Part shown: piece after piece, positions 44,055-52,989 of the stretch
Layout: the number at the start of each line of letters is the position of its first letter
Numbering within the stretch: the stretch's first letter is position 1
NCBI GenBank assembly: GCA_020638365.1
Contig: JACKIQ010000002.1
Location: forward strand, 186,001 to 250,000
Source: Rhodospirillales bacterium
GTDB lineage: Bacteria > Pseudomonadota > Alphaproteobacteria > Micavibrionales > Micavibrionaceae
Length of the DNA stretch: 64,000 bases
Reading direction: 5' to 3'
Notes under the pieces: model-generated
Seen by the model: only the letters and a program-made list of their open reading frames with translations
The model's database searches: none
Told to the model about the DNA's origin: nothing
Translations under genes and position numbers: made by a program

Positions 44055-44142
44055 GCGGGTGTGGCGAAATTGGCAGACGCGCCAGGTTTAGGTTCTGGTG
44101 TCCGTAATGGACGTGGGGGTTCAAGTCCCTCCACCCGCACCA
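44055..44142 (+). tRNA. tRNA-Leu (UAG)
   Basis: An 88-base tRNA with a long variable arm, as for Leu. Acceptor GCGGGTG pairs with CACCCGC, then A-CCA is encoded. The anticodon loop TTTAGGT gives UAG, Leu. It directly precedes the trigger factor gene, a frequent alphaproteobacterial arrangement. Confidence 0.97.
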
Positions 44143-44215
44143 GAGAACGTATATATTTATGACTAAAAATTTTTTTGAGTGAACGATGCAGGCAAAAAGG
44201 AAAGAGCAGGCGAAC

Positions 44216-45703
44216 ATGCAGGTTAAACAGGTAAAACAGGATGGATTGTTGCACGAACTGGAAGTAACCGTACAGGCCAGTGAGATTGATATCCGTGTGG
44301 ACAACCGCCTCATGGAAGTCGGAAAGACCATCCGCATCCCCGGTTTCCGCCCCGGCAAGGTCCCCCTGAAAATCCTGAAACAGAAATACGGCCGCGCCGT
44401 GATGGGAGAAATTCTGGAAAACGCCGTAAACGAAACGACGCAGAAAGCTTTGGAAGACAAGGGGCTTCAGCCTGCCATGCAGCCCAAGATTGAGGTCAAA
44501 TCCTTCGACGAGGGCAAGGACCTGACCTACACACTCTCTGTAGAAGTTCTGCCAAAGTTCAAGGTCGCCAACTACAAAGGCTTCAAACTCGACAAGCCCG
44601 TTGCAAAGGCAGACGATAAATCCATCGACGAAGCCCTCTCGCGCATCGCCTCCTCACGCCGAACCAGCAAGCCGGTCGAATCCAAACGCGCCAGCAAGAA
44701 AGGCGACGTCGTCCTGATCGACTTTAACGGACGGACGGCAGCCGACGGCGTGGAACATCCTGGCATGGCCGCTGAAGGACATCACCTCGAACTGGGTGGC
44801 GGACGCTTTATCCCCGGCTTTGAGGACCAGCTTATCGGTAAAAAAGCGGGCGATGCCGTAGAGGTCAAGGTGACGTTCCCCGAAGAATATCCCGTGCCCG
44901 CTTTGGCCGGGCAGGAGGCGATCTTCGACGTCAAGATTCACGAACTGCACGAACCCGTGGAAACTGAGATCAACGACGAATTCGCACAATCGCTGGGCAT
45001 GGAAAATGTCGACGCACTCCGCAAGGCCGTGGAACAGCAGATCAACATGGAGCTGGAGCAGCAGAGCCGCCTGATCATCAAGAAAAAGCTGCTCGACCAG
45101 CTCGATGAAGCCCATGATTTCGAAATTCCGGCGGGTATGAAAGCGCAGGAACTCGAAAACATCACGCGTCAGGTCATGGCCGACTATGAACAGCGCGGCG
45201 GAGAAGCCGAACTGAACGACGAAGAAAAGGAAGAACTGGAAGCCATAGCGGGACGACGCGTGAGACTCGGCTTGGTATTGGCGGAAATCGGCAAGGACAA
45301 CGATATCCGTGTCTCCGATCAGGAGTTGCAAAAAGCCGTCATTGCCGAAGCTCAGAAATATCCGGGAGAAGAAAAGCGCGTCTTCGATTACTTTGCCAGA
45401 AACAGGCATGCTATCGAAAGCCTCCGTGCGCCGATCTACGAAGATAAGGTAATCGACTTCATTCTTGAACTCTCGGACATCGCCACACGCGATGTTACGC
45501 CCGAGCAGCTGGTCGAAGAAGAGCAACAGACCCTGAACGAAGGACTGGAAGATAAGGATAAGAAACCCGCCAAGGCTAAAAAAGCAAAAAGCGCGGCAAA
45601 AAAGCCTGAATCGGCGAACAAGGAAAAGTCCGGCGACAAAAAGAAAAAACCGGCCAAGGACAAGGAAGAATCAGGCTCTTCTAAGAAAAAAGCCTCTGAA
45701 TGA
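44216..45703 (+). CDS. tig: trigger factor
   Basis: Ribosome-bound chaperone, 495 residues. The N-terminal ribosome-binding domain has the conserved GFRPGKVPLKILKQKYG; the central FKBP-type domain contains GDVVLIDFNGRTAADGV and the GGRFIPGFEDQLIG block; the C-terminal domain is helical. The last 60 residues are a Lys/Ala/Ser-rich extension, longer than in E. coli (432). I use the ATG at 44216, since it gives the usual MQVKQV start, though the upstream ATG at 44186 is possible. Followed by clpP. Confidence 0.95.
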   Translation: MQVKQVKQDGLLHELEVTVQASEIDIRVDNRLMEVGKTIRIPGFRPGKVPLKILKQKYGRAVMGEILENAVNETTQKALEDKGLQPAMQPKIEVKSFDEGKDLTYTLSVEVLPKFKVANYKGFKLDKPVAKADDKSIDEALSRIASSRRTSKPVESKRASKKGDVVLIDFNGRTAADGVEHPGMAAEGHHLELGGGRFIPGFEDQLIGKKAGDAVEVKVTFPEEYPVPALAGQEAIFDVKIHELHEPVETEINDEFAQSLGMENVDALRKAVEQQINMELEQQSRLIIKKKLLDQLDEAHDFEIPAGMKAQELENITRQVMADYEQRGGEAELNDEEKEELEAIAGRRVRLGLVLAEIGKDNDIRVSDQELQKAVIAEAQKYPGEEKRVFDYFARNRHAIESLRAPIYEDKVIDFILELSDIATRDVTPEQLVEEEQQTLNEGLEDKDKKPAKAKKAKSAAKKPESANKEKSGDKKKKPAKDKEESGSSKKKASE

Positions 45704-45733
45704 ATAACCTTGAAATCTAAATCCGGACTTGAA

Positions 45734-45759
45734 CAAACCCGCTTCTGTGGTAGGGTTTG
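45734..45759 (+). other. weak hairpin between tig and clpP
   Basis: CAAACCC/GGGTTTG with a 12-base loop, followed by TCTGTCTT. It may be a weak terminator or attenuator; low confidence. Confidence 0.3.
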
Positions 45760-45827
45760 TCTGTCTTAATCCCTTTTCGTGACCGAACGGCGGAACCTGT
45801 CAGAAACTAGAATTACGAGTGTACAAA

Positions 45828-46487
45828 ATGCCTGAACGCGACCCTGTAGATACATACATGAGCCACTTGATCCCCACTGTTATCGAACAGACCAACCGTG
45901 GAGAACGTGCTTTTGACATCTTCTCCCGCCTTCTAAAAGAGCGGATCATCTTTTTAACCGGCGAAGTCAACGACTATGTATCGAGCCTGATCTGCGCCCA
46001 GCTTTTGTTTCTCGAGTCGGAAAATCCGAAGAAGGAGATTTCCTTCTACATTAATTCGCCCGGCGGGATTGTGACATCCGGTTTGGCTATTTACGACACA
46101 ATGCAATACATACGCCCTGAAGTCTCGACCGTCTGCATCGGGCAGGCCGCCTCTATGGGCTCTTTCCTGTTGATGGCCGGAGCGCCGGGCAAGCGGTATT
46201 CCCTTCCCCACTCCCGTATCATGATCCACCAGCCTTCCGGCGGTGCGCGCGGTCAGGCTACGGATATCGAGATCCATGCGAAGGAAATTTTGCGTCTTCG
46301 TCAGAAACTCAACGAAACATATGTCAAACACACTGGCCAGAAGCTCAAGGTCGTGGAAGAAGCCATGGAACGCGACCGTTTTATGAGCGCACAGGAAGCA
46401 AAGGATTGGGGCCTGATCGACCACGTAGTGGAAAAACGCTCCGGACCGCCGGACGAAGATTCTGAAAAAGATAAGAAAAAGAAGTAA
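45828..46487 (+). CDS. clpP: ATP-dependent Clp protease proteolytic subunit
   Basis: Serine protease of 219 residues from the ATG at 45828 (an in-frame GTG three codons earlier is possible). The catalytic Ser109 is in GQAASMGSFLL and His in HSRIMIHQPSGG, with Asp near GLIDHVVE. It acts with ClpA or ClpX in unfolding and degradation. The C-terminus is a Lys-rich tail. Normally clpX follows directly; here the next gene is lon. Confidence 0.96.
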   Translation: MPERDPVDTYMSHLIPTVIEQTNRGERAFDIFSRLLKERIIFLTGEVNDYVSSLICAQLLFLESENPKKEISFYINSPGGIVTSGLAIYDTMQYIRPEVSTVCIGQAASMGSFLLMAGAPGKRYSLPHSRIMIHQPSGGARGQATDIEIHAKEILRLRQKLNETYVKHTGQKLKVVEEAMERDRFMSAQEAKDWGLIDHVVEKRSGPPDEDSEKDKKKK

Positions 46488-46709
46488 ATAGAGTTCTTTT
46501 TCTTGATCCTAACAAAAAATAAATGACTGGATGCTAAGGTAAGAGGTCGGCAAATTTACAGCCTCTGAAAAACTGTAACTTTTTATTAACCTTTAGCGAA
46601 GAAACATAAGTAAAAGCGATCGTAAAAGACGCGGAAAAAGTACTTTCATTGGCTTGGATTCACCTCCATAATAACGGGTACAGCGACTTAATCGGAAACG
46701 GACATAATC

Positions 46710-49127
46710 ATGCACAGTTCAGACCCAAAAATCAGGTCTTATGCGGTTCTGCCACTTCGGGACATAGTGGTTTTCCCGCATATGATCGTTCCGCTGTTTG
46801 TTGGCCGCGATAAATCGGTGGTCGCTCTTGAAAATGTTATTCACACGGACAAGAAGATCCTGTTGGTCACGCAAAAAAGTCCTTCTGACGATGACCCTAT
46901 GGCCAAGGATTTGTTTGATATAGGAACGGTCGGCACGATCCTGCAGCTTTTGAAACTGCCAGACGGCACGGTAAAAGTCCTAGTCGAAGGCAGCCAGCGG
47001 GTTAAGGTCAATGACTTTTCCGAGGAAAAGAACTACATCGAGGCCACAGTCAGCGAGATCCCCGATACCTCTCCCGGCAGCCCTGAGTTGGAAGCCCTCG
47101 CCCGCGCGGTGATGACGCAGTTCGAACAGTACGTAAAGCTGAACAAGAAGATTCCCCCCGAAGTAATCGTCTCGGTAAACCAGATCGGCGACCCTTCGAA
47201 AATGGCTGACACGATCGCCTCGCACCTGACCCTGAAAATCGACCAGAAACAGGAACTCCTTGAAACCGGACCGGCAGCTGACCGGCTGGAAAAACTCTAC
47301 GCTCTAATGGAAGGCGAGATCGGTGTTCTTCAGGTTGAGAAACGTATCCGCGGCCGCGTGAAGCGCCAGATGGAAAAGACCCAGCGCGAATACTACCTGA
47401 ACGAACAGATGAAAGCCATCCAGCGCGAACTCAACGAAGGCGAGGATGGGCTGGACGAACTGGGCGAGCTTGAAAAGAAAATCGAGGAAGCCAAGCTGAG
47501 CAAGGATGCGCTCGAACGCGCACAGCACGAATTGAAAAAACTTCGTCAGATGAGCCCGATGTCCGCCGAAGCGACCGTAGTAAGAAATTATCTCGACTGG
47601 ATTCTTAACGTACCCTGGCACAAAAAAACACGCGTAAAAAAGGATATCCGCAAAGCCAAGGACATTCTCGACAAGGATCATTACGGTCTGGAACGCGTCA
47701 AGGAACGCATCCTCGAATACCTTGCGGTGCAGCTGCGCACGAAGCAGGTCAAGGGTCCGATCCTGTGTCTCGTCGGTCCTCCGGGTGTGGGTAAAACGTC
47801 TCTGGGACAATCTGTAGCCAAGGCCACCAACCGGAACTTCGTACGGATGTCCCTGGGCGGCGTTCGCGATGAAAGTGAAATCCGCGGCCACCGCCGCACC
47901 TATATAGGTGCCATGCCCGGCAAGATCATCCAGGGTATGAAAAAGGCAAAAACGACGAACCCCCTTTTCCTGCTTGACGAAATCGACAAGCTGGGATCGG
48001 ACTGGCGCGGCGACCCCAGTTCTGCACTGCTGGAAGTCCTCGACCCGGAACAAAACGACAAGTTTCAGGACCATTATCTGGAACTGGATTACAACCTCTC
48101 CGACGTCATGTTTGTCTGCACCGCCAACACGACGCAGACCATGCCGCGCCCCCTAATGGACCGGATGGAAATCCTGCGCATCTCGGGCTACACCGAGGAC
48201 GAAAAGCTTCAGATCGTCAAGCGCCACATCCTCAAGAAGCAGATGAAAATGGCAGGCCTGAAAAAGGGTGAGTTCCTTATCCACGACTCCGTTATTCGTG
48301 ACCTGATCCGCTACTACACCCGCGAAGCGGGAGTAAGAAGCCTTGAGCGGGAAATAGCCAATCTTTGCCGCAAAGCCATCAAGGAAATTTTGATGAAAGG
48401 CCGCATGTCCGTGACCGTAACCAAAAAAGGTCTGGAGAAATACGCGGGCGTGAAGAAATTCCGTTACGGTGAAATCGACGAGGAAGACCGGGTCGGCGTT
48501 GTCACTGGCCTTGCCTACACCGAAACCGGCGGCGATCTGCTTTCTATCGAGGCGGTCACCATGCGCGGCAAGGATGGAAAGGTCACGACGACTGGAAACC
48601 TCAAGGACGTCATGAAGGAATCCATTACCGTTGCCGAAATGCTCATCAAGTCGCGCGCGGGACAATACGGAATAAAGTATGAAACGCTCAAGGAGCAGCA
48701 GATTCACGTGCACGTCCCCGAAGGAGCAACTCCCAAGGACGGACCGTCCGCAGGCGCCGCGATGGTCACGGCCATTATTTCCGCTCTGACCGGGATACCG
48801 ATTCGCAAGGACATTGCCATGACCGGCGAAGTCAATCTGCGCGGCAACGTCACGGCCATTGGCGGCCTGAAAGAGAAGCTCCTTGCGGCTTTGCGAGGAG
48901 GCATGAAGACCGTGCTGATACCTCAGGAAAATGAAAAGGATCTCGCAGACATCCCGAATAACGTGTTGCGCGGACTGAAAATCATATGCGTCAGCCAGAT
49001 AGAGGAAGTGCTGACACATGCTCTTTCGCACATGCCCGAACCTCTTGATGCAGAAAAAGATGAAAAAATGAGCCAAATTTCATCAAAAACAGCAGAAAAT
49101 CAGGGCGAAGACGTGATTCACCATTGA
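46710..49127 (+). CDS. lon: Lon protease
   Basis: Homohexameric ATP-dependent protease, 805 residues. Domains in order: N-terminal substrate-binding domain (PLRDIVVFPHMIVPLFVGR), coiled coil, AAA+ module with Lys362 of Walker A (GPPGVGKTSLG) and Walker B FLLDEIDK, and proteolytic domain with Ser680 in DGPSAGAAM and the Lys near residue 723 in GLKEKLLAAL. It handles misfolded and short-lived proteins. Intergenic regions upstream (222 bases) and downstream hold its promoter and that of hup. Confidence 0.97.
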   Translation: MHSSDPKIRSYAVLPLRDIVVFPHMIVPLFVGRDKSVVALENVIHTDKKILLVTQKSPSDDDPMAKDLFDIGTVGTILQLLKLPDGTVKVLVEGSQRVKVNDFSEEKNYIEATVSEIPDTSPGSPELEALARAVMTQFEQYVKLNKKIPPEVIVSVNQIGDPSKMADTIASHLTLKIDQKQELLETGPAADRLEKLYALMEGEIGVLQVEKRIRGRVKRQMEKTQREYYLNEQMKAIQRELNEGEDGLDELGELEKKIEEAKLSKDALERAQHELKKLRQMSPMSAEATVVRNYLDWILNVPWHKKTRVKKDIRKAKDILDKDHYGLERVKERILEYLAVQLRTKQVKGPILCLVGPPGVGKTSLGQSVAKATNRNFVRMSLGGVRDESEIRGHRRTYIGAMPGKIIQGMKKAKTTNPLFLLDEIDKLGSDWRGDPSSALLEVLDPEQNDKFQDHYLELDYNLSDVMFVCTANTTQTMPRPLMDRMEILRISGYTEDEKLQIVKRHILKKQMKMAGLKKGEFLIHDSVIRDLIRYYTREAGVRSLEREIANLCRKAIKEILMKGRMSVTVTKKGLEKYAGVKKFRYGEIDEEDRVGVVTGLAYTETGGDLLSIEAVTMRGKDGKVTTTGNLKDVMKESITVAEMLIKSRAGQYGIKYETLKEQQIHVHVPEGATPKDGPSAGAAMVTAIISALTGIPIRKDIAMTGEVNLRGNVTAIGGLKEKLLAALRGGMKTVLIPQENEKDLADIPNNVLRGLKIICVSQIEEVLTHALSHMPEPLDAEKDEKMSQISSKTAENQGEDVIHH

Positions 49128-49286
49128 GTCTTTGCAAAAAAAAGCTTACAAAAGAATCACCAACTTTGGACGGAAAGCCTTGTAGGGCATGGGTTACAGC
49201 CTAATGCTCTACCCTGAGAAAAAGGGGAAGAGGCGCTCAGTTCGTCCATGTTTCTTTGCTTAACTCTAACTCGAAGGTGGTTTTCA

Positions 49287-49562
49287 ATGAATAAGCAAGA
49301 CCTAGTAGCTAAAGTGGCTGACAAAGCCGATATCTCCAAACAGAAGGCCGCGCAGGCCGTTGACGCCGTGATCGACTCGATCAAGGCAAGCCTGAAAAAG
49401 GGCGACGATGTGCGTCTCGTCGGCTTCGGCACGTTTACCGTTGCCAAGCGCGCAGCGACGACCGGCCGCAACCCGCGCACCGGCGAGCCGATCAAGATCC
49501 CCGCTTCCAAGCAGCCGAAATTCAAAGCTGGTAAAGAGCTGAAAGAAGCCGTCAACAAGTAA
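49287..49562 (+). CDS. hup: HU family DNA-binding protein
   Basis: A 91-residue nucleoid protein that bends DNA. It has the HU/IHF fold: MNKQDLVAKVADKADISK, then RLVGFGTFTVAKRAAT and GRNPRTGEPIKIPASKQPKF with the conserved Arg-Asn-Pro beta-arm. ATG at 49287 follows AAGGTGG; the upstream in-frame start at 49248 adds non-family residues. lon-hup is a conserved pair. A terminator follows. Confidence 0.96.
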   Translation: MNKQDLVAKVADKADISKQKAAQAVDAVIDSIKASLKKGDDVRLVGFGTFTVAKRAATTGRNPRTGEPIKIPASKQPKFKAGKELKEAVNK

Positions 49563-49593
49563 TTAGCTTGTTTGACTGAAGGATTTGAAAAAT

Positions 49594-49626
49594 CCGGCCA
49601 TCCCCTGCGGAACAGGCCGGGTTTTT
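49594..49626 (+). terminator. hup: Rho-independent terminator after hup
   Basis: CCGGCC/GGCCGG stem with a 15-base loop and GTTTTT after it, 32 bases past the hup stop. Confidence 0.75.
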
Positions 49627-49642
49627 ATTGCCCGGAAAAGCG

Positions 49643-49655
49643 CCCCCCCCCCCCC
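49643..49655. repeat. 13-base C homopolymer
   Basis: Thirteen consecutive C in the gap between the hup terminator and tRNA-Val, much longer than other runs in the window. It is a candidate slippage site or assembly artefact. Confidence 0.95.
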
Positions 49656-49741
49656 GGCCGACGGCAGAAAAAGCCGAAAGAAGCAATCGCGCTTGATTTT
49701 TCCTCCGCAAGCCGTTAGGAGTATCCCCTAGCTTTTTCTAA

Positions 49742-49817
<76 letters not shown>

Positions 49818-49826
49818 TTTCGCGCT

Positions 49827-50327
49827 TCAGGGTGAAGAAAAATCCCACCAAGTTTTTGACCAGTCCGCCCCTTCCGGGAAATCCGGCTCATCAGAGCCGC
49901 ATTGTTTGGCAAGTGCGCGGGCTTCGCCCAAGGCCGCGTCCGCCTGATCAAGAAGCGCGTTCCCGTCCGCTGTGGTCATTTCACCCGTTTCTTGATCAAA
50001 GCCATAATACCCGCCAATAGCATCCAGAGCAGACTGAACACCGCTTTCCGCACTATCAAATGCCGCAGGCGTAGCGCGCGGCGAACTGCCGGATGTGCAG
50101 TCCTTGCTAATCTGGCCAAGCAACAACTGTGATTCCCGCAACGAGTGCTGCGCCTTGGCGATCGTCGGAGGCAGAGTCAGAATGTACCCCGCCCCATAGG
50201 AAGAATACTCGGGATCATCGTCCTCCGGCGTACCGCAACCGCTAAGTGCAAGCATCAGTATAAGGCAGAAACACCCACTCAGAGTTTGAAAAAATTTACG
50301 TTTTCTACACATAATCAAAACACTCAT
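49827..50327 (-). CDS. lipoprotein of unknown function, paired with a beta-barrel
   Basis: A 166-residue lipoprotein: signal peptide with lipobox LALSGC near Cys31. The mature part has an acidic region and helical segments with LLDQADAALGEARALAKQCG, ending with KTWWDFSSP. Four Cys are present overall. The ATG has GGGAGC before it and lies 12 bases after the outer-membrane barrel gene, so the two form an operon. Function unknown. Confidence 0.75.
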   Translation of the reverse strand: MSVLIMCRKRKFFQTLSGCFCLILMLALSGCGTPEDDDPEYSSYGAGYILTLPPTIAKAQHSLRESQLLLGQISKDCTSGSSPRATPAAFDSAESGVQSALDAIGGYYGFDQETGEMTTADGNALLDQADAALGEARALAKQCGSDEPDFPEGADWSKTWWDFSSP

Positions 50328-50339
50328 GGCTGTTGCTCC

Positions 50340-51377
50340 CTAGAAATTGAATGTCATGCCTAAGCCTTTGATGGTATTTTCACCCTCAAACTGCGGCATA
50401 TTTGAATCATAGTGTTCACGATTAAAGTATGCGTCGAAAGTAATGCGGTCATTAAACTGCCACAAAAGCTGAAGCCCAACTTGCTTGACCTTCTGATACT
50501 CGCGTCCCGGCGCTGCCACAATATTTGTAAACCCTCCCTTGTAATCCAAGTCAGAATAAGAACCGTCTATCTTGCCGTATATAGGACCACAAAGATGTGA
50601 CCGAAAAGCCCCGTTTACGGTATAGCCGTGATAATCCCAGTCCCTTCCTTCAGCATCGTTGTTAGCAAATGTCACACCCGCAGAGACAGAACGTCTCCGT
50701 CCACTAAACCAGTGCTGAGCACTCAGGGTAACTGCGTTGTACTTGGAATCTCGGTTACTTGCTGGCACGCCCGGAAAGACAACGCCGAACTCGTTATTGC
50801 TGTGGGAATAGACAAGCCCTAATTGTGTGTCTTGCCTAACCATGACTTTCCCGTCAATTGTGAACGTATGGGATTCCAGATCAACCGCCTCGACATTTTT
50901 GGCTTTTTCCTGATGAAAAGAATAAGTAAGCCCAACGTTCGCAGGCATTCCCAAAGCGTCGAATGAATACCGCGTAAAAACGGAAGGATCGACATTGACC
51001 ATGTTATAGTCCCTGAACTCCCCATTATTCGCTACAAGTGCTGGGGGCATCTCGTCTAGATAGCTGATTGTGTTAAGCTTAAGAGCTGCGCCCACTGTAA
51101 GCGAGTCACTTAACGGTACAATGACAAGACCATTAAAGGTAGCGCCGAAAAAAGCGCTCTTTGTCTCATCACCGGAGTAAAAAGGCGATCTGTCGGGAGT
51201 AAGTTGAACATTATCGTTATGGCCGAAATAAGTTCGGACACTGGCTTCCCATAATCTGCTGTTAAATGGATCTCCGGATGTTTTCGGTACGCTCGCTTGC
51301 GATTCAAACTCCGCATAACTCGGAAAGCTAATCGTACTAATAAGCGCAAAGCCTGTAACAAAAATAAACTTCCTCAT
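50340..51377 (-). CDS. outer membrane beta-barrel protein of unknown function
   Basis: A 345-residue protein with a signal peptide (ending SYAEFES) and alternating amphipathic strands through the rest. The C-terminal residue is Phe (LGMTFNF), as expected for BAM-assembled barrels. Strand examples: VNGAFRSHLCGPIYGKIDG and VKQVGLQLLWQFNDRITFDA. It resembles barrels annotated as outer membrane beta-barrel or DUF560-like proteins, but no substrate can be named. Followed by the lipoprotein gene 12 bases later. Confidence 0.8.
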   Translation of the reverse strand: MRKFIFVTGFALISTISFPSYAEFESQASVPKTSGDPFNSRLWEASVRTYFGHNDNVQLTPDRSPFYSGDETKSAFFGATFNGLVIVPLSDSLTVGAALKLNTISYLDEMPPALVANNGEFRDYNMVNVDPSVFTRYSFDALGMPANVGLTYSFHQEKAKNVEAVDLESHTFTIDGKVMVRQDTQLGLVYSHSNNEFGVVFPGVPASNRDSKYNAVTLSAQHWFSGRRRSVSAGVTFANNDAEGRDWDYHGYTVNGAFRSHLCGPIYGKIDGSYSDLDYKGGFTNIVAAPGREYQKVKQVGLQLLWQFNDRITFDAYFNREHYDSNMPQFEGENTIKGLGMTFNF

Positions 51378-51456
51378 TTGAAAACTCCGAAAACAGGTTT
51401 AAAATGACGCAGTATACTATTGTTCCATTTGAATTATTGCATTTTGATACAATATG

Positions 51457-51711
51457 TCAAGGCTCCGCCTTCTTATCCCACGGGCAGGTCATCACGCCGT
51501 GAAAGCGGTATAGGTTCGGCTCCTGCGTAATCGTCTCGGTCACCACGCAACCGTTACGCAATTGAAAAACCGTCATATTGCCGTCTTGCTGCTTGCTGAT
51601 GCGCTCATACCCGTCCGGGTCTTCGCGGTCAGTGATCTCCCCCTGAACGGAGGCACACCCGGCCAAAGCCGCGAAAGACGAACTCACCAGTAAACGGGAC
51701 AAGGGTTTCAT
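51457..51711 (-). CDS. small lipoprotein of unknown function
   Basis: An 84-residue lipoprotein with lipobox AALAGC (Cys19). The short mature domain is Cys-containing (RNGCVVTET and GVMTCPW), so one disulfide is likely. It is third in the minus-strand envelope group but separated by 79 bases from the barrel gene. Function unknown. Confidence 0.7.
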   Translation of the reverse strand: MKPLSRLLVSSSFAALAGCASVQGEITDREDPDGYERISKQQDGNMTVFQLRNGCVVTETITQEPNLYRFHGVMTCPWDKKAEP

Positions 51712-51844
51712 AACAACAAGCCTCTGACTACAACACTTTGTTTATAAAAGATTTTATGGCCCCGCACCAAGAAAAACCTTAAAAGCAGGCCCTGAAAACA
51801 AATTTTTGGGACTTTTTAAAGGCTTTTAGGAACAATAGGGTGTT

Positions 51845-52092
51845 ATGAAACATCCGGGTTTACGCACATACAGCCAGCAGATGGACGGCAGGGACTGGGA
51901 AATAAAAGGCCCCCTGCCCTTCGCTTTGCCCGCCCCGACGGGCTGGTTCAAGGGGTGTCGGGAAAAGTAAACCCCGGAATGCTCGCCTCAGAAGACATGC
52001 CGCTGGGCGTCATGCTCGCACAGGGAGAGGCGGCGCTGGCCGTCATCATGCCCGCCCCTGAGCCTGAACAAGGCTACGACTTCGATATGTAG
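51845..52092 (+). pseudogene. possible frameshifted small ORF
   Basis: The gap of about 510 bases (51712-52224) has no convincing intact gene. ATG at 51845 opens 41 codons to TAA at 51968; a second frame then continues LVQGVSGKVNPGMLASED and ends with QGYDFDM and TAG at 52090. Adding one base in the CCCCC run near 51911-51915 would join both into about 82 residues. Both halves look protein-like, but I recognise no family. It could be random. Confidence 0.35.
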
Positions 52093-52224
52093 ACATAATA
52101 ATCCCGAACTGAAGACAGGCTTTTTATCATAAGTCATTGTCACTCAGCCTGTTATGGGCCAGCATAAGAAAAAAGAGTCGGTGATTCCCGCCCCTCTTAA
52201 GAAAGAAGAGTCTGGAGTTCTCGT

Positions 52225-52989
52225 ATGAAAATCCTTGTCCCCGTCAAGCGCGTTGTCGATTACAACGTCAAAATCCGCGTTAAAACGGACCAGACCGGCG
52301 TCGAACTCGCCAACGTCAAGATGTCCGTCAACCCGTTCGATGAAATCGCGGTCGAAGAAGCCGTAAGATTAAAAGAAGCCGGAAAAGCGACAGAAGTGCT
52401 CGTTGTCTCCATCGGCCCCGACAAGGCTCAGGAACAAATTCGCACCGCCATGGCGATCGGCGCCGATCGTGGCATTCTGGTCAAAACAGACGCCCCGATT
52501 GATCTCGGCGGCGTGGAACCTCTGGCCGTGGCCAAAATCCTCAAGGCTCTGGTCGAAAAGGAAAACCCGGATCTAATCATCATGGGCAAACAATCAATTG
52601 ACGATGACTCCAACCAGACCGGGCAGATGCTCGCCGCCCTCCTCGGCTGGCCGCAGGGAACCTTCGCTTCCAAGCTGGAAATAGGAGACGGCTCGGTCAA
52701 GGTCACGCGCGAAATCGACGGCGGCCTGCAAACCCTCGAACTCAAGCGCCCGGCAATCATCACCACGGACCTGCGCCTCAACGAACCGCGCTACGCCAAG
52801 CTGCCCGATATCATGAAAGCTAAGAAGAAACAACTTGATGTAATCGAACCTTCAGCGCTTGGTGTGGATATCACGCCGCGTCTGACCGTGGTTAAAGTCT
52901 CCGACCCGCCGGTCCGCAAAGGCGGCGGCAAGGTCGCATCCGTGGACGAACTCGTGGATAAACTGAAAAACGAAGCTAAAGTAATTTAA
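52225..52989 (+). CDS. etfB: electron transfer flavoprotein beta subunit
   Basis: A 254-residue ETF beta subunit, partner of EtfA; binds AMP and links acyl-CoA dehydrogenases to ETF-ubiquinone oxidoreductase. Motifs: ILVPVKRVVDYNVKIRVK at the N-terminus, KMSVNPFDEIAVEEAVRLKE, IIMGKQSIDDDSNQTGQML and the ETF-beta signature with KRPAIITTDLRLNEPRY. Its stop overlaps the start of the DUF4279 gene by one base. Confidence 0.96.
   Translation: MKILVPVKRVVDYNVKIRVKTDQTGVELANVKMSVNPFDEIAVEEAVRLKEAGKATEVLVVSIGPDKAQEQIRTAMAIGADRGILVKTDAPIDLGGVEPLAVAKILKALVEKENPDLIIMGKQSIDDDSNQTGQMLAALLGWPQGTFASKLEIGDGSVKVTREIDGGLQTLELKRPAIITTDLRLNEPRYAKLPDIMKAKKKQLDVIEPSALGVDITPRLTVVKVSDPPVRKGGGKVASVDELVDKLKNEAKVI

Noticed and set aside
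46560..46709. Heat-shock (RpoH) promoter before lon
   Set aside because: CTTGGATT and CATAAT-like elements are present but spaced too closely for a known RpoH consensus.
49182..49212. Hairpin upstream of hup as a riboswitch or terminator
   Set aside because: Nine-base stem with a G-U pair and 13-base loop, but no T run and no known riboswitch motif; it may be a leader structure only.
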